This document shows positions 44,756 through 53,061 of a stretch of 64,000 nucleotides of DNA, one piece after another. The stretch's first letter is position 1; each line of letters begins with the position of its first letter. Source of the DNA: JAKQIM01 sp029557965 (lineage in GTDB: Bacteria; Chloroflexota; Anaerolineae; Anaerolineales; UBA4823). Location: assembly GCA_035341015.1 (NCBI GenBank), contig DAOQUL010000004.1, positions 1 through 64,000 of the forward strand, in the 5' to 3' direction. The notes under the pieces are model-generated. The model ran no database searches and was not told the origin of the DNA. It saw only the letters and a list, made by a program, of their open reading frames with translations. The position numbers and the translations under genes are program-made.

Positions 44756-45763
44756 ATGCAGCCCAAGATCAATCCAGAGGATGTACGCGTCTTCAGCGGT
44801 CGTTCGCACCGCCAGTTAGCTCAGGATATTGCCGACCACCTGGGTGTGCCGCTCGAACCCACCCTGGTCTCACGCTTCAGCAACGATAATCTGTATATCC
44901 AGCTAGGCGCCAGCGTCCGTTCGCGCGTTGTCTACATCGTGCAGTCGCTCATTCCTCCGGTCAGCGACCACCTGATGGAATTATTCATGATGCTGGATAT
45001 TGCCCACCACGCCGGGGCGCGCGAAATCCATGCCATCATCCCTTATTTCTCTTATGCCCGCTCTGACAAGAAGGATGCCCCGCGCATCTCGATCACGGCC
45101 CGCCTGATTGCAGACATGCTGCAAACGGCAGGTGCGACGCATATGATGACCGTAACCTTGCACTCACCCCAGGTGCATGGCTTTTTTAGCATTCCCACCG
45201 ATCCGCTGACCGCCCGCGGTTTATTTTGCAATTACCTGCTGGAATGTAAATACAAACACGCCCTCAAGCTCGATCCTGCTGAGACGGTGGTGGTTGCGCC
45301 CGATTACGGCCGCGCCGGCTCTGCCGCCCGCCTGGCTGAACGGCTTGGCCTATCATCTATCTCAGCCGAAAAAAGGCGTTTATCAGATACTGAGGTAGAG
45401 ATCAGCAGCCTGATTGAGCAGCAGGTGCAGGGTTTTCGTAAAGCCATCATCTACGACGATGAGATTGCTACCGGCGGATCGGTGCTGCATCTCAGCCGCC
45501 TGTTGGTTCACAGCGGCATTGAAGAGATCAAGTTGATCTGCACGCACGGCTTGTTCTTGAACAATGCGCTGGAGCGCATCCGCGCCATCCCCCAGATCAC
45601 CGAAGTGATCACTACCGATACGGTGCCTATTCCGATCGAAAAATGCATTCCATGCCTGACCATCTTACCCATCGCGGCCACCATTGGCGAGGCCATCCGG
45701 CGCAACTATAACCGGCAATCGATCGGTGACCTCTTCGATTTTGGCGAATACCTGAACGAATAA
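44756..45763 (+). CDS. prs: Ribose-phosphate pyrophosphokinase
   Basis: 335 residues, with AAGGAG before ATG. N-terminal VRVFSGRSHRQLAQDIADHL, YFSYARSDKKDAPRISITARL, HSPQVHGFF and the PRPP-binding loop IYDDEIATGGSV (D-D and TGG) are conserved. It makes PRPP from ribose-5-phosphate and ATP for nucleotide synthesis. The active-site loop reads RSDKKDAPRIS rather than RQDRK, so it belongs to a divergent bacterial branch. Confidence 0.92.
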   Translation: MQPKINPEDVRVFSGRSHRQLAQDIADHLGVPLEPTLVSRFSNDNLYIQLGASVRSRVVYIVQSLIPPVSDHLMELFMMLDIAHHAGAREIHAIIPYFSYARSDKKDAPRISITARLIADMLQTAGATHMMTVTLHSPQVHGFFSIPTDPLTARGLFCNYLLECKYKHALKLDPAETVVVAPDYGRAGSAARLAERLGLSSISAEKRRLSDTEVEISSLIEQQVQGFRKAIIYDDEIATGGSVLHLSRLLVHSGIEEIKLICTHGLFLNNALERIRAIPQITEVITTDTVPIPIEKCIPCLTILPIAATIGEAIRRNYNRQSIGDLFDFGEYLNE

Positions 45764-45778
45764 GCGTCTAAGCCAGTT

Positions 45779-46381
45779 CTATGATTGGCGCCCTGCCCGG
45801 TGAGAGGCTTCTGAAAACTCTTCAACCTGGTAGATCATGACATCCAGCTTCTTGTGCTGCCAAAGGTCTGGCCGCGCCCCCATCTTCTCGCACAGGTGCG
45901 CCAAGAACACCGCCGGGTCAGGTATCTTCTCCCAAACCTGCGGCAAGAAAGTAGCCCGGCGCAGGCCATCGCGCAAGATCACACCATCCACACCCGGGCG
46001 CAGCCGCTCCAGCAGATCGGCGGGCGTGACGTATGCCAGCGAGACAGGCTGTGTCAGGCGCGAAATCTCAATTTCCAGGCTGGCCAACTCTTTTGGGGTC
46101 ACCGGCGAGAAGCGGTAATCGTCCAACGCCGCCGCCACAGCGTGCTCGCGCACATCCTCCGCCAGGCCCTGGTATGGCTCCAGCGCACCGATGCAGCCGC
46201 GCAGCATTCCACCCAAGGTCAGGGTTACAAACGAAGCACCGGGGGTGCTTAACACCGGGGTCAGTTGGGTGGCATCCAGGGTGGGCAAAGGCTGATGATG
46301 GACCGCATTCTCAATAGATTGGCGGGCCAGTTTTAACAAGAAATCTCTTTCATCATCTGTCAGGCGCTGTTCTGGCATCAT
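45779..46381 (-). CDS. AMMECR1-domain protein
   Basis: 200 residues from ATG 46381, chosen because AAGGAG is nine bases upstream. Signature LGGMLRGCIGALEPYQGL, then FSPVTPKELASLEIEISRL and GRRATFLPQVWEKIPDP-like TFLPQVWEKIPDPAVFLAHL. AMMECR1 proteins are of unknown reaction and often accompany MEMO and a radical SAM enzyme; neither is visible nearby. Divergent from the amidase gene. Confidence 0.85.
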   Translation of the reverse strand: MMPEQRLTDDERDFLLKLARQSIENAVHHQPLPTLDATQLTPVLSTPGASFVTLTLGGMLRGCIGALEPYQGLAEDVREHAVAAALDDYRFSPVTPKELASLEIEISRLTQPVSLAYVTPADLLERLRPGVDGVILRDGLRRATFLPQVWEKIPDPAVFLAHLCEKMGARPDLWQHKKLDVMIYQVEEFSEASHRAGRQS

Positions 46382-46477
46382 ACTTGCACGCTCCTTTACA
46401 TACCCATCATACATTCGCCCAAGCCAAGAGTCAAGAAAGAGATGGTATAACCACTTGCCATCCAGGGCCAAATAAGG

Positions 46478-46483
46478 TAGTAT
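46478..46483 (+). promoter_or_regulatory. -10 element (TAGTAT) before the amidase operon
   Basis: TAGTAT nine bases before ATG 46493, with no Shine-Dalgarno sequence. Weaker than the other leaderless candidates. Confidence 0.35.
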
Positions 46484-46492
46484 CTTAACCAA

Positions 46493-47365
46493 ATGACCGC
46501 AGAACCTTCTCCGGCTAACCAGCCGCCCACTTCTTCAAACAAAGCGCCAGCCCAAGCGGCTGGCTCAAGTGCCGCGCCACCGGCTCGCCAACGCAAGGCC
46601 AGCGGCGGCACTTTTTACCTGGTGCAGATCGTATTGGGCGTTGCGTTTTTGCTTGCCACGCTCTTCACCGCCTGGACCGAGCCCGGCCTGTTGCCCTCCA
46701 GCCTGTCTGAAAAGCTGGAAGCCGCCCTGGCCACACAATCCAGCACGCCCCAGCCCAACTGGCCCACGCCCACGGCGCGCCCCAATCCCAGCATCGGCAT
46801 CGTTGCGGGGCACTCAGGCAATGACCCAGGCGCCGTCTGCCCCGACGAATTGGGCGGGACGCGCGAAGTGGATATCAACCTTACCGTTGCCCAAATGGTC
46901 AAAGAGAGCCTCAACGCCGAAGGATACGATGTGGACCTGCTGGCAGAGTTCGACCCGCGCCTGGTTGGCTACCGCTCTCTGGCATTGGTCTCGATCCATG
47001 CCGACTCTTGCCAGTACATCAATGATGAAGCCATGGGGTTTAAGGTCGCCGCGGCCCTGTCTACATCTTATCCTGAGCAGGCCACGCGCCTGACCACCTG
47101 CTTGCGCACCCGTTACGCCGATATCACCGGAATGCGTTTCCATGCCGGCAGTGTAACCAATGATATGACCAATTACCACGCCTTCGGCGAGATCAACTCC
47201 GATACGCCCGCCGCCATCATTGAAGTGGGTTTCATGAACCTGGATCGCAAGATCCTCACTGAACAACCCGATCTGCTGGCGCGCGGCATCACCGCGGGTA
47301 TCTTGTGTTTTGTGCGCAACGAGGATATTTCCGAAGGCACCACCACCCCCAGCACAGTGCCATGA
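46493..47365 (+). CDS. N-acetylmuramoyl-L-alanine amidase (Amidase_3), membrane-anchored
   Basis: 290 residues. An Ala/Pro-rich N-terminus, one membrane segment (about 45-63), a Pro/Thr linker and an Amidase_3 domain with zinc ligands in SIGIVAGHSGNDPGAV (His), GTREVDINLTVA (Glu) and ALVSIHADSCQ (His); AIIEVGFMNL carries the catalytic Glu. It cleaves the amide joining muramic acid and the peptide in peptidoglycan, outside the membrane. It starts a four-gene wall block with two L,D-transpeptidases, overlapping the first by ATGA. Confidence 0.88.
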   Translation: MTAEPSPANQPPTSSNKAPAQAAGSSAAPPARQRKASGGTFYLVQIVLGVAFLLATLFTAWTEPGLLPSSLSEKLEAALATQSSTPQPNWPTPTARPNPSIGIVAGHSGNDPGAVCPDELGGTREVDINLTVAQMVKESLNAEGYDVDLLAEFDPRLVGYRSLALVSIHADSCQYINDEAMGFKVAAALSTSYPEQATRLTTCLRTRYADITGMRFHAGSVTNDMTNYHAFGEINSDTPAAIIEVGFMNLDRKILTEQPDLLARGITAGILCFVRNEDISEGTTTPSTVP

Positions 47366-48402
47366 CCCAAACGTTGGACCCCGCCACCCAGCAAGCCCTG
47401 GAAAATGCACGCCAGGCTTTCCGGCGCGGCGATCGTCGCGCGGCTCGTTACTGGGCGCAGCGCGCCGCAGCCCTGGCCCCCCACTTAGAGGAGCCGTGGC
47501 TGTGGCTGGCTGCCTCGGCCAGCCCGCGTGCCAGCCTGGATTATCTCAAGCGCGCCCTGGCGATCAACCCCCACAGCAAACGCGCCCGCCAGGGTATGCA
47601 TTGGGCTATTCGCCGCCTGTTGGCCGACCCAGATGCCCGCACCCATTCACAACCCCCAGTTGTGGCCAGCCGCATGCAGGCCGCACCAGCTGTCTCATCT
47701 GGCCGCCGGGCGCCATCATGGCTGATGCTGATGCTGGCTGTCTTGAGCCTCCTGGCAGTTGCCTGGGTTGGGCAACCGGCCCTGGCTTCTGTCGGCATTG
47801 ATTTCAGGCAAATGGCGCCCGCCTGGGATGCCAGCGGGTCTCTGCCCATCCAGGTGGCAGAAATCCTGACCGGCAAAGTCACCCTCACACCCACCCCCAC
47901 GTCTACCCCCACGGCCACGCCGACCCCCACCTTCACACCCACTGCCACGGCCACGCCGACCGAAACCCCTATTCCTACTGAAACCCCCATCCCCACCGAC
48001 ACCCCCGAACCCCCTGCGTATGGTTATTTGCCAGACGAGGTTGGCGATGATGACCGCTGGATTGACGTCGACTTGAGCGATCAACTTGTTTATGCTTACG
48101 AAGGCGAAGAGTTGGTCGCGTCTTTCCTCGTCTCCACAGGGACCTGGATGCACCCCACCGTCACCGGGCAGTACCATATCTATGTAAAGTACACTGCCAC
48201 GCCCATGTGGGGCACAGGCTACTACTTGCCGGGCGTTCCGTATACCATGTATTTCTACGATGGCTATGCCCTGCACGGCACCTATTGGCACAATAATTTT
48301 GGCACGCCCATGAGTCATGGTTGTATTAACCTACGCACCGAAGATGCGGCCTGGTTGTTCGATTTTGCCTCTGTGGGCACCTTGGTCAATATCCACGAAT
48401 GA
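47362..48402 (+). CDS. Membrane-anchored L,D-transpeptidase (YkuD) with TPR-like head and Thr/Pro linker
   Basis: 346 residues from ATG 47362, overlapping the amidase stop. Residues about 1-90 have a TPR-like helical unit (ALENARQAFRRGDRRAARYW, LDYLKRALAINPHSKRAR), then one membrane segment (about 115-135), a TPTPTSTPTATPTPT linker, and a YkuD domain ending HGTYWHNNFGTPMSHGCINL with the catalytic His and Cys. It forms 3-3 cross-links or attaches proteins to peptidoglycan. The tandem with the next gene suggests related but different substrates. Confidence 0.88.
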   Translation: MTQTLDPATQQALENARQAFRRGDRRAARYWAQRAAALAPHLEEPWLWLAASASPRASLDYLKRALAINPHSKRARQGMHWAIRRLLADPDARTHSQPPVVASRMQAAPAVSSGRRAPSWLMLMLAVLSLLAVAWVGQPALASVGIDFRQMAPAWDASGSLPIQVAEILTGKVTLTPTPTSTPTATPTPTFTPTATATPTETPIPTETPIPTDTPEPPAYGYLPDEVGDDDRWIDVDLSDQLVYAYEGEELVASFLVSTGTWMHPTVTGQYHIYVKYTATPMWGTGYYLPGVPYTMYFYDGYALHGTYWHNNFGTPMSHGCINLRTEDAAWLFDFASVGTLVNIHE

Positions 48403-49523
48403 TACCCCCTGCTGCACCACCGCCTGGGGCAAGCGACCAGCATACTTCCCGCCGGAACTTCTTGAAACTGGCTGGGCTCAGCCTGTGGCTGGGGGCTATG
48501 GCCCCCCACCGCAGCCTGCTGGACCGCCTGGGGCTGGATGCCCACCGCCCACAGCCAGATGAGACCAGCGAGGCGCTGCTGCGTTTGCAAACCCTGGATC
48601 CTGGGCAACAAGGCCGGGTGCTTGATACCCACATTCCAGTAATGGATGCGCCCCGTTTCGACGCCAATAAGGTCAATACCTATTGGCGAGATCGCGTCTT
48701 GCCCATCACCGATGTCATCGTCAGCGAGGACCTCTCCTCACATAATCGCATCTGGTACCGCATTGGGAGTGAGGGCTATGCCCACTCTGGGGCCATCCAG
48801 CCTGTACGCACAGAGATGAACGAAGTGGCTGCCGGGCTGCCCGAGGGAGGCACGCACGCCATGGTGACGGTTCCGTATACCGATGGTCGCTGGACGCATG
48901 GCTTCAACCAACCAGTGGCTTATCGCTTTTACTATGAAACAACCTATTGGGTCACCGGCATCACGCGCGCCAGCAATGACGAGGTGTGGTACCACATCCA
49001 GGATGACAAGTGGGATTTTACCTTCTTTGCGCCCGCCCAACACTTTCGCCTGCTCACCGCCGAAGACCTCAGCCCCATCTCACCACAGGTGCCAGATGTG
49101 ATGAAGCGTATCGAAGTGCACCTCCGCGACCAGGTGATGGTGGCCTACGAATGGGACGAGCCGGTCTACATGTCACGCGTTGCCACCGGGGCTCAATTCA
49201 GCAACGGAGATTTCTCAACCCCCAGGGGCCATTACAGCATTTTTCACAAACGCCCTTCGCGCCACATGGCAGCCGGCAACCTGGCAGCCAACAGCTATGA
49301 TCTGCCGGGTGTGCCCTGGAATTCTTATATTACCGAAGAGGGGATTGCATTTCACGGCACTTACTGGCATAATAATTTTGGTCACCCGCGCAGTCACGGG
49401 TGCATCAATTTACCCAGCCAGGCCGCACGCTGGCTTTTCCGTTGGAGCTTGCCCAACGTCCCGATGGGTGAACAGTTCAAATGGGATCACCTCTCGGGCA
49501 CCAAGGTTGATATAATCGAGTAA
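48399..49523 (+). CDS. Tat-exported L,D-transpeptidase (YkuD)
   Basis: 374 residues, ATG overlapping the previous stop. Twin-arginine signal TSRRNFLKLAGLSLWLGAMA (about 16-35), an SH3-like middle part, then YkuD with MKRIEVHLRDQVMVAYEWD and HGTYWHNNFGHPRSHGCINL (catalytic His and Cys). It would cross-link peptidoglycan after Tat export. The Tat route is unusual for this enzyme family, where Sec is the norm; the first paralogue is membrane-anchored instead. Confidence 0.88.
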   Translation: MIPPAAPPPGASDQHTSRRNFLKLAGLSLWLGAMAPHRSLLDRLGLDAHRPQPDETSEALLRLQTLDPGQQGRVLDTHIPVMDAPRFDANKVNTYWRDRVLPITDVIVSEDLSSHNRIWYRIGSEGYAHSGAIQPVRTEMNEVAAGLPEGGTHAMVTVPYTDGRWTHGFNQPVAYRFYYETTYWVTGITRASNDEVWYHIQDDKWDFTFFAPAQHFRLLTAEDLSPISPQVPDVMKRIEVHLRDQVMVAYEWDEPVYMSRVATGAQFSNGDFSTPRGHYSIFHKRPSRHMAAGNLAANSYDLPGVPWNSYITEEGIAFHGTYWHNNFGHPRSHGCINLPSQAARWLFRWSLPNVPMGEQFKWDHLSGTKVDIIE

Positions 49524-49534
49524 AGGAGTCGTCT

Positions 49535-50113
49535 ATGCACCCTGCCTTCCAGCACCGCCAATATTTGCTCAAACGTCAGGTTATGGCCCTGACCGGAAAG
49601 TTCCGCATCTACAACCCCAGCGGCGAGATGGTCATGTTCAGCCAGCAAAAGATGTTCAAGCTGAAGGAAGATATCCGCATCTACGCCGATGAAACGCGCA
49701 CCCAAGAGATCCTCAGCATCCAGGCCCGCAACGTGCTCGATTTCGCCGCGGCCTATGATGTGGTTGACCCCTTGCTCAATCAGAAAGTTGGCGTCTTGCG
49801 GCGCAAAGGTTTCAGCTCGATGATCCAAGACGAGTGGCAGGTGTTAGATGCTGCCGACCAGCCAATTGGCGTCTTGCGCGAAGACTCGCTCACCCTCAGC
49901 CTGCTGCGCCGCCTGCTTTTGGGCAGCCTGCTGCCGCAGAACTACGATATCCTCATTGGCCAGGGCCGCGTGGCAGACCTGAAACAGCGCTTTAACCTGT
50001 TCCGCTATGAGCTGGACGTGGATTTCAGCATGGATAACGCCCAAAAGCTTGACCACCGCCTGGGTATCGCTGCCGCCATCCTGCTGGCAGCCGTTGAAGG
50101 GAAGCAGTCGTAA
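49535..50113 (+). CDS. LURP-one/DUF567-like protein
   Basis: 192 residues. FRIYNPSGEMVMFSQQKM, KLKEDIRIYADETRTQEIL and YDVVDPLLNQKVGVLRRK follow the LURP-one-related pattern of repeated beta-strands (tubby-like barrel). No membrane segment except a weak hydrophobic stretch near the C-terminus. Function of the family in bacteria is not known. Coupled by 11 bases to the transpeptidase gene. Confidence 0.72.
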   Translation: MHPAFQHRQYLLKRQVMALTGKFRIYNPSGEMVMFSQQKMFKLKEDIRIYADETRTQEILSIQARNVLDFAAAYDVVDPLLNQKVGVLRRKGFSSMIQDEWQVLDAADQPIGVLREDSLTLSLLRRLLLGSLLPQNYDILIGQGRVADLKQRFNLFRYELDVDFSMDNAQKLDHRLGIAAAILLAAVEGKQS

Positions 50114-50117
50114 TCGT

Positions 50118-50540
50118 ATGCCCCGCGAGCCTCTTTTTGCCGGCCTGATCGTCGACGAATTCGACCGGCCTGTAGATACCGCCTATGTGGGCGATGAACC
50201 GTGCTACGTAGTTGATGACGCCGGTTTTCGCCGCCACATTCCCTCTGAGCAGGTCGATCGCCAGGTTTTAAGAACCATGACCGACATGATCGAAGGCCAT
50301 GAAGACCTGCTTGCCGAGCAAACCGCCAAGATGCTGGGGCAAGAGGATATTTTCTCGCGCGCCTTGATTGAGACCCAACTCAAGAACATCGATCAGCAGA
50401 TCGAAAATGTGCTGCAAACCGGCATACCTGCTGATGGGCGCGCTTACATGGGCATGATGGGTTTCCGGGTGCGCATCAACGTGCATGGCGAGGTGATCGA
50501 GGTAGTACAGCCCGGCGCGGCCGCCCCTGAGGACGAGTGA
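50118..50540 (+). CDS. Conserved-looking hypothetical protein
   Basis: 140 residues from ATG 50118, four bases past the upstream stop; a longer frame would overlap that gene. Contains PLFAGLIVDEFDRPVDTAYV, DEPCYVVDDAGFRRHIPSEQ and GFRVRINVHGEVIEVVQPGA. Mixed alpha-beta, no signal peptide. I do not recognise the family. It sits between the LURP-one-like gene and the thioredoxin gene with good spacing, so it is likely real. Confidence 0.6.
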   Translation: MPREPLFAGLIVDEFDRPVDTAYVGDEPCYVVDDAGFRRHIPSEQVDRQVLRTMTDMIEGHEDLLAEQTAKMLGQEDIFSRALIETQLKNIDQQIENVLQTGIPADGRAYMGMMGFRVRINVHGEVIEVVQPGAAAPEDE

Positions 50541-50562
50541 CAGAGGCGCAGGAGATCATCGA

Positions 50563-51396
50563 ATGATGGCTACAGGTCATATCATTAACGTTACCGAGGC
50601 AGACTTCGAGTATGAAGTGATTGCCTATTCTCAACAAACGCCGGTGATCGTCGATTTTTGGGCCGACTGGTGCGGCCCTTGCAAGACCCTTGGCCCGCTC
50701 TTGGAAAAGCTGGCTGAGGAAGCCCAGGGCAGCTTCCGCCTGGCAAAGGTGGATGTGGATGGCAGCCCCAACCTGGCTTTGCGCTTTGGCGTACGCAGCA
50801 TCCCCAATCTCAAAGCCTTCCGCGACGGGCAGGTGGTTGCCGAAATGGTCGGCGCTCAGCCCGAGCCGCGGCTGCGCGAATTTCTTCGCACCCTGGCCCC
50901 TAGCCAAACCGACTTGCTGTTGGAAAAAGGGTTCAGCCAGCTCGACCTGGAGAATTGGAAAGCCGCCGAAAGCACTTTCCGCCAATTCCTGGCCAAAAAC
51001 CCCGAGTACCCCCCGGCCCTGCTTGGCATGCTGAAGAGCATCTTGATGCAGGGGCAAGTGGAGGAAGCCGCTCAGATGACGCGGAATTTCCCTGCCAGCA
51101 AAGAGTATGCCGCCCTAGAGACCTTGCGTCCACTGGTTGAAGCGCTGAAGTGGCAAACCGCTGCCCCGGCATTCAGCGAAGACCCCCTCGAAGCGGCCTA
51201 CCTCAACGCCTTACGCCTGGTGCAGCGAGGCAACTATGCCGCCGCGCTGGATGGTTTGCTGGATATCTTGCGCCAGGATAAACGCTTCCGCAGCGGCGAA
51301 GTACACCGCACCATCCTGGCGCTTTTCGAGGCCCTGGGCGAAAACAACCCCCTCACCCCAGCTTACCGCAAAGAATTAGCCCTGGTCTTGTTTTAG
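50563..51396 (+). CDS. Thioredoxin fused to TPR, CnoX/YbbN-like
   Basis: 277 residues. Thioredoxin domain (about 8-110) with VDFWADWCGPCKTLGPLLE (active CxxC) and FGVRSIPNLKAFRDGQ (cis-Pro), followed by a TPR-like helical region (about 118-277). This fusion is that of CnoX/YbbN chaperedoxins, which bind oxidation-prone proteins and work with GroEL or DnaK. The active CxxC is retained, unlike in some YbbN proteins. It has GGAG eight bases upstream. A strong terminator follows. Confidence 0.88.
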   Translation: MMATGHIINVTEADFEYEVIAYSQQTPVIVDFWADWCGPCKTLGPLLEKLAEEAQGSFRLAKVDVDGSPNLALRFGVRSIPNLKAFRDGQVVAEMVGAQPEPRLREFLRTLAPSQTDLLLEKGFSQLDLENWKAAESTFRQFLAKNPEYPPALLGMLKSILMQGQVEEAAQMTRNFPASKEYAALETLRPLVEALKWQTAAPAFSEDPLEAAYLNALRLVQRGNYAAALDGLLDILRQDKRFRSGEVHRTILALFEALGENNPLTPAYRKELALVLF

Positions 51397-51422
51397 TGCT
51401 ATTCTTAACCCCCGTGGATACG

Positions 51423-51470
51423 CAAATGGGGCTGCCCAAAAGAGTCTTTTGAGCAGCCCCATTTGCTTTT
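51423..51470. terminator. Bidirectional rho-independent terminator
   Basis: Stem CAAATGGGGCTGC/GCAGCCCCATTTG with a second inner stem CAAAAG/CTTTTG. It lies between the thioredoxin-TPR gene and the convergent zinc-ribbon gene and could end both transcripts. Confidence 0.78.
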
Positions 51471-51478
51471 GCAGCGCG

Positions 51479-51685
51479 CTAAGCCTCCTTGGGCTTTTCG
51501 GCCTTCCCCCAATCTGGTGCGGCACGCATTAATTCTGCCTTTGAAGAGCGGTTGTTCTTACCGCAGTGCGGGCAAACAAAGGTGTGGTAACCCAGGTCTT
51601 GCGCTTTCATTTCGTCCAAGACCTCCACCACAAACTCACGGCCCACCCCAAAGGGTCTGTGACAGTGTTGGCAACGGATTTGCAT
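51479..51685 (-). CDS. Small zinc-ribbon protein
   Basis: 68 residues from ATG 51685 (AAGGAG seven bases upstream). Two CxxC pairs, IRCQHCHRPF and FVCPHCGKNN, form a single zinc ribbon with a long insert between. No other domain. Probably binds RNA or protein; function unknown. Downstream it meets the bidirectional terminator. Confidence 0.72.
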   Translation of the reverse strand: MQIRCQHCHRPFGVGREFVVEVLDEMKAQDLGYHTFVCPHCGKNNRSSKAELMRAAPDWGKAEKPKEA

Positions 51686-51754
51686 CTCAAAACTCCTTTC
51701 GATAAATTGCGCGGATTTCAACCTTTTACTGACCGCAAACTACCCGGTCTCGCG

Positions 51755-51760
51755 TATAAT
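51755..51760 (+). promoter_or_regulatory. -10 element (TATAAT) before the cobalamin adenosyltransferase gene
   Basis: Perfect TATAAT with six bases to ATG 51767 and no Shine-Dalgarno sequence; leaderless mRNA predicted. It could also drive the DUF554 and ABC-kinase genes. Confidence 0.5.
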
Positions 51761-51766
51761 TAGCGC

Positions 51767-52321
51767 ATGTCTACATTTTACACCCAAACTGGCGATGATG
51801 GTTACACTGGTCTATTAGGTGAGGGCCGGGTTGCCAAGCACATTCCACGCCTCGAAGCCCTGGGGGCGGTTGACGAAGCCACTGCCGCCCTGGGGCTGGC
51901 GCGCGCCACCAGCCGCGCTTCAGTCACTGCCCCCCTGCTCTTACAGGCCCAGCGCGATCTCTACCAGCTCATGGCTGAGGTAGCCGCCACGCCCGAAAAC
52001 GCCGCCCGCTTCCGCACCATCAATGCCGAGCGCGTGGCCTGGCTGGAGACCCAGGCTGATGCCCTTGGCAGCCAGGTCAACCCGCCTAAAGAATTCATCC
52101 TCCCTGGCGACTGCCCTGCCGGCGCTGCCCTGGCCCTGGCGCGCACCATTGTGCGCCGCGCCGAGCGCCGTGTAGCCCAACTGCTTCACGATCACGAATT
52201 GGAGAATGGCGAGCTGCTGCGCTATCTCAACCGACTCTCATCCCTGTGCTTTGTCCTCGAACTGCTAGAGAACGAAACTGCCGGGCAGGCCACTTCGCTG
52301 GCAAAAGCCCAGGCCGGGTAA
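51767..52321 (+). CDS. Cob(I)alamin adenosyltransferase, PduO type
   Basis: 184 residues. FYTQTGDDGYTGLLGEGRVA, EALGAVDEATAALGLARA, FILPGDCPAGAALALARTIV, RRAERR and YLNRLSSLCFVLE are all family motifs. The enzyme transfers adenosyl from ATP to cobalamin. Not near other cobalamin genes. It leads a set with DUF554 and the ABC-kinase fusion, with gaps of 7 and 25 bases. Confidence 0.92.
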   Translation: MSTFYTQTGDDGYTGLLGEGRVAKHIPRLEALGAVDEATAALGLARATSRASVTAPLLLQAQRDLYQLMAEVAATPENAARFRTINAERVAWLETQADALGSQVNPPKEFILPGDCPAGAALALARTIVRRAERRVAQLLHDHELENGELLRYLNRLSSLCFVLELLENETAGQATSLAKAQAG

Positions 52322-52328
52322 ACCACCT

Positions 52329-53036
52329 ATGATTGGCACCCTGATCAACATCATCACCATACTGGTTGGCGGAGCCCTGGGCCTGCTCTTCGGCAGCCGC
52401 CTGCCCGAGCGTTTACACCAGACCGTTGTTGCAGGATTGGGTCTCTTTACCGGCGCAATGGGTCTGCAGATGTTCTTGAAAACCGAGAACCCGATCATTG
52501 TGCTGGGAGCGCTCTTGCTCGGCGGCGTGTTGGGCGAATGGGCGCGCATCGAAGACCGCTTGCGCAGCCTGGGTAGTTTGCTGGAGCAGCGTTTTACCCG
52601 TCCCCAGGCGGATGAAGTGCCAACCAGCCAGGGCAGCCGGTTTGTGCGCGGCTTTCTGGCGGCATCGCTGCTGTTTTGCGTTGGCCCAATGGCCATTTTA
52701 GGATCCATACAAGACGGCCTGACCGGCAACTACGAGTTATTGGCAATCAAATCTGTGTTGGATGGTTTTGCCTCCCTGGCTTTTGCCTCCAGCCTGGGGG
52801 TGGGCGTGCTCTTCTCAAGCCTGATCATCCTGCTTTACCAGGGCGGGTTGAGCCTCCTGGCAGCCCAGGCCCAGGCGCTTATTTCGCCCCCAATGATGAA
52901 CGAAATGACCGCTGCCGGCGGAGTGATCTTGATTGGGATTGCCGTCAGCAGCCTGCTTGAGATCAAGTCGATCAGGGTGGGCAATTTCTTGCCCGCTTTG
53001 ATCATTGCACCGTTGATCGTTGCGATCCTTGCATGA
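52329..53036 (+). CDS. DUF554 membrane protein
   Basis: 235 residues with about six to seven membrane segments. Begins MIGTLINIITILVGGALGLL, with GALLLGGVLGEWARIEDRLR and FCVGPMAILGSIQDGLTGN, the family's conserved motif. DUF554 proteins are putative transporters of unknown substrate. It sits in an apparent operon with the adenosyltransferase and the ABC-kinase fusion. Confidence 0.88.
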   Translation: MIGTLINIITILVGGALGLLFGSRLPERLHQTVVAGLGLFTGAMGLQMFLKTENPIIVLGALLLGGVLGEWARIEDRLRSLGSLLEQRFTRPQADEVPTSQGSRFVRGFLAASLLFCVGPMAILGSIQDGLTGNYELLAIKSVLDGFASLAFASSLGVGVLFSSLIILLYQGGLSLLAAQAQALISPPMMNEMTAAGGVILIGIAVSSLLEIKSIRVGNFLPALIIAPLIVAILA

Positions 53037-53061
53037 TGAGACCCGGAACCGAGGTAATGTA

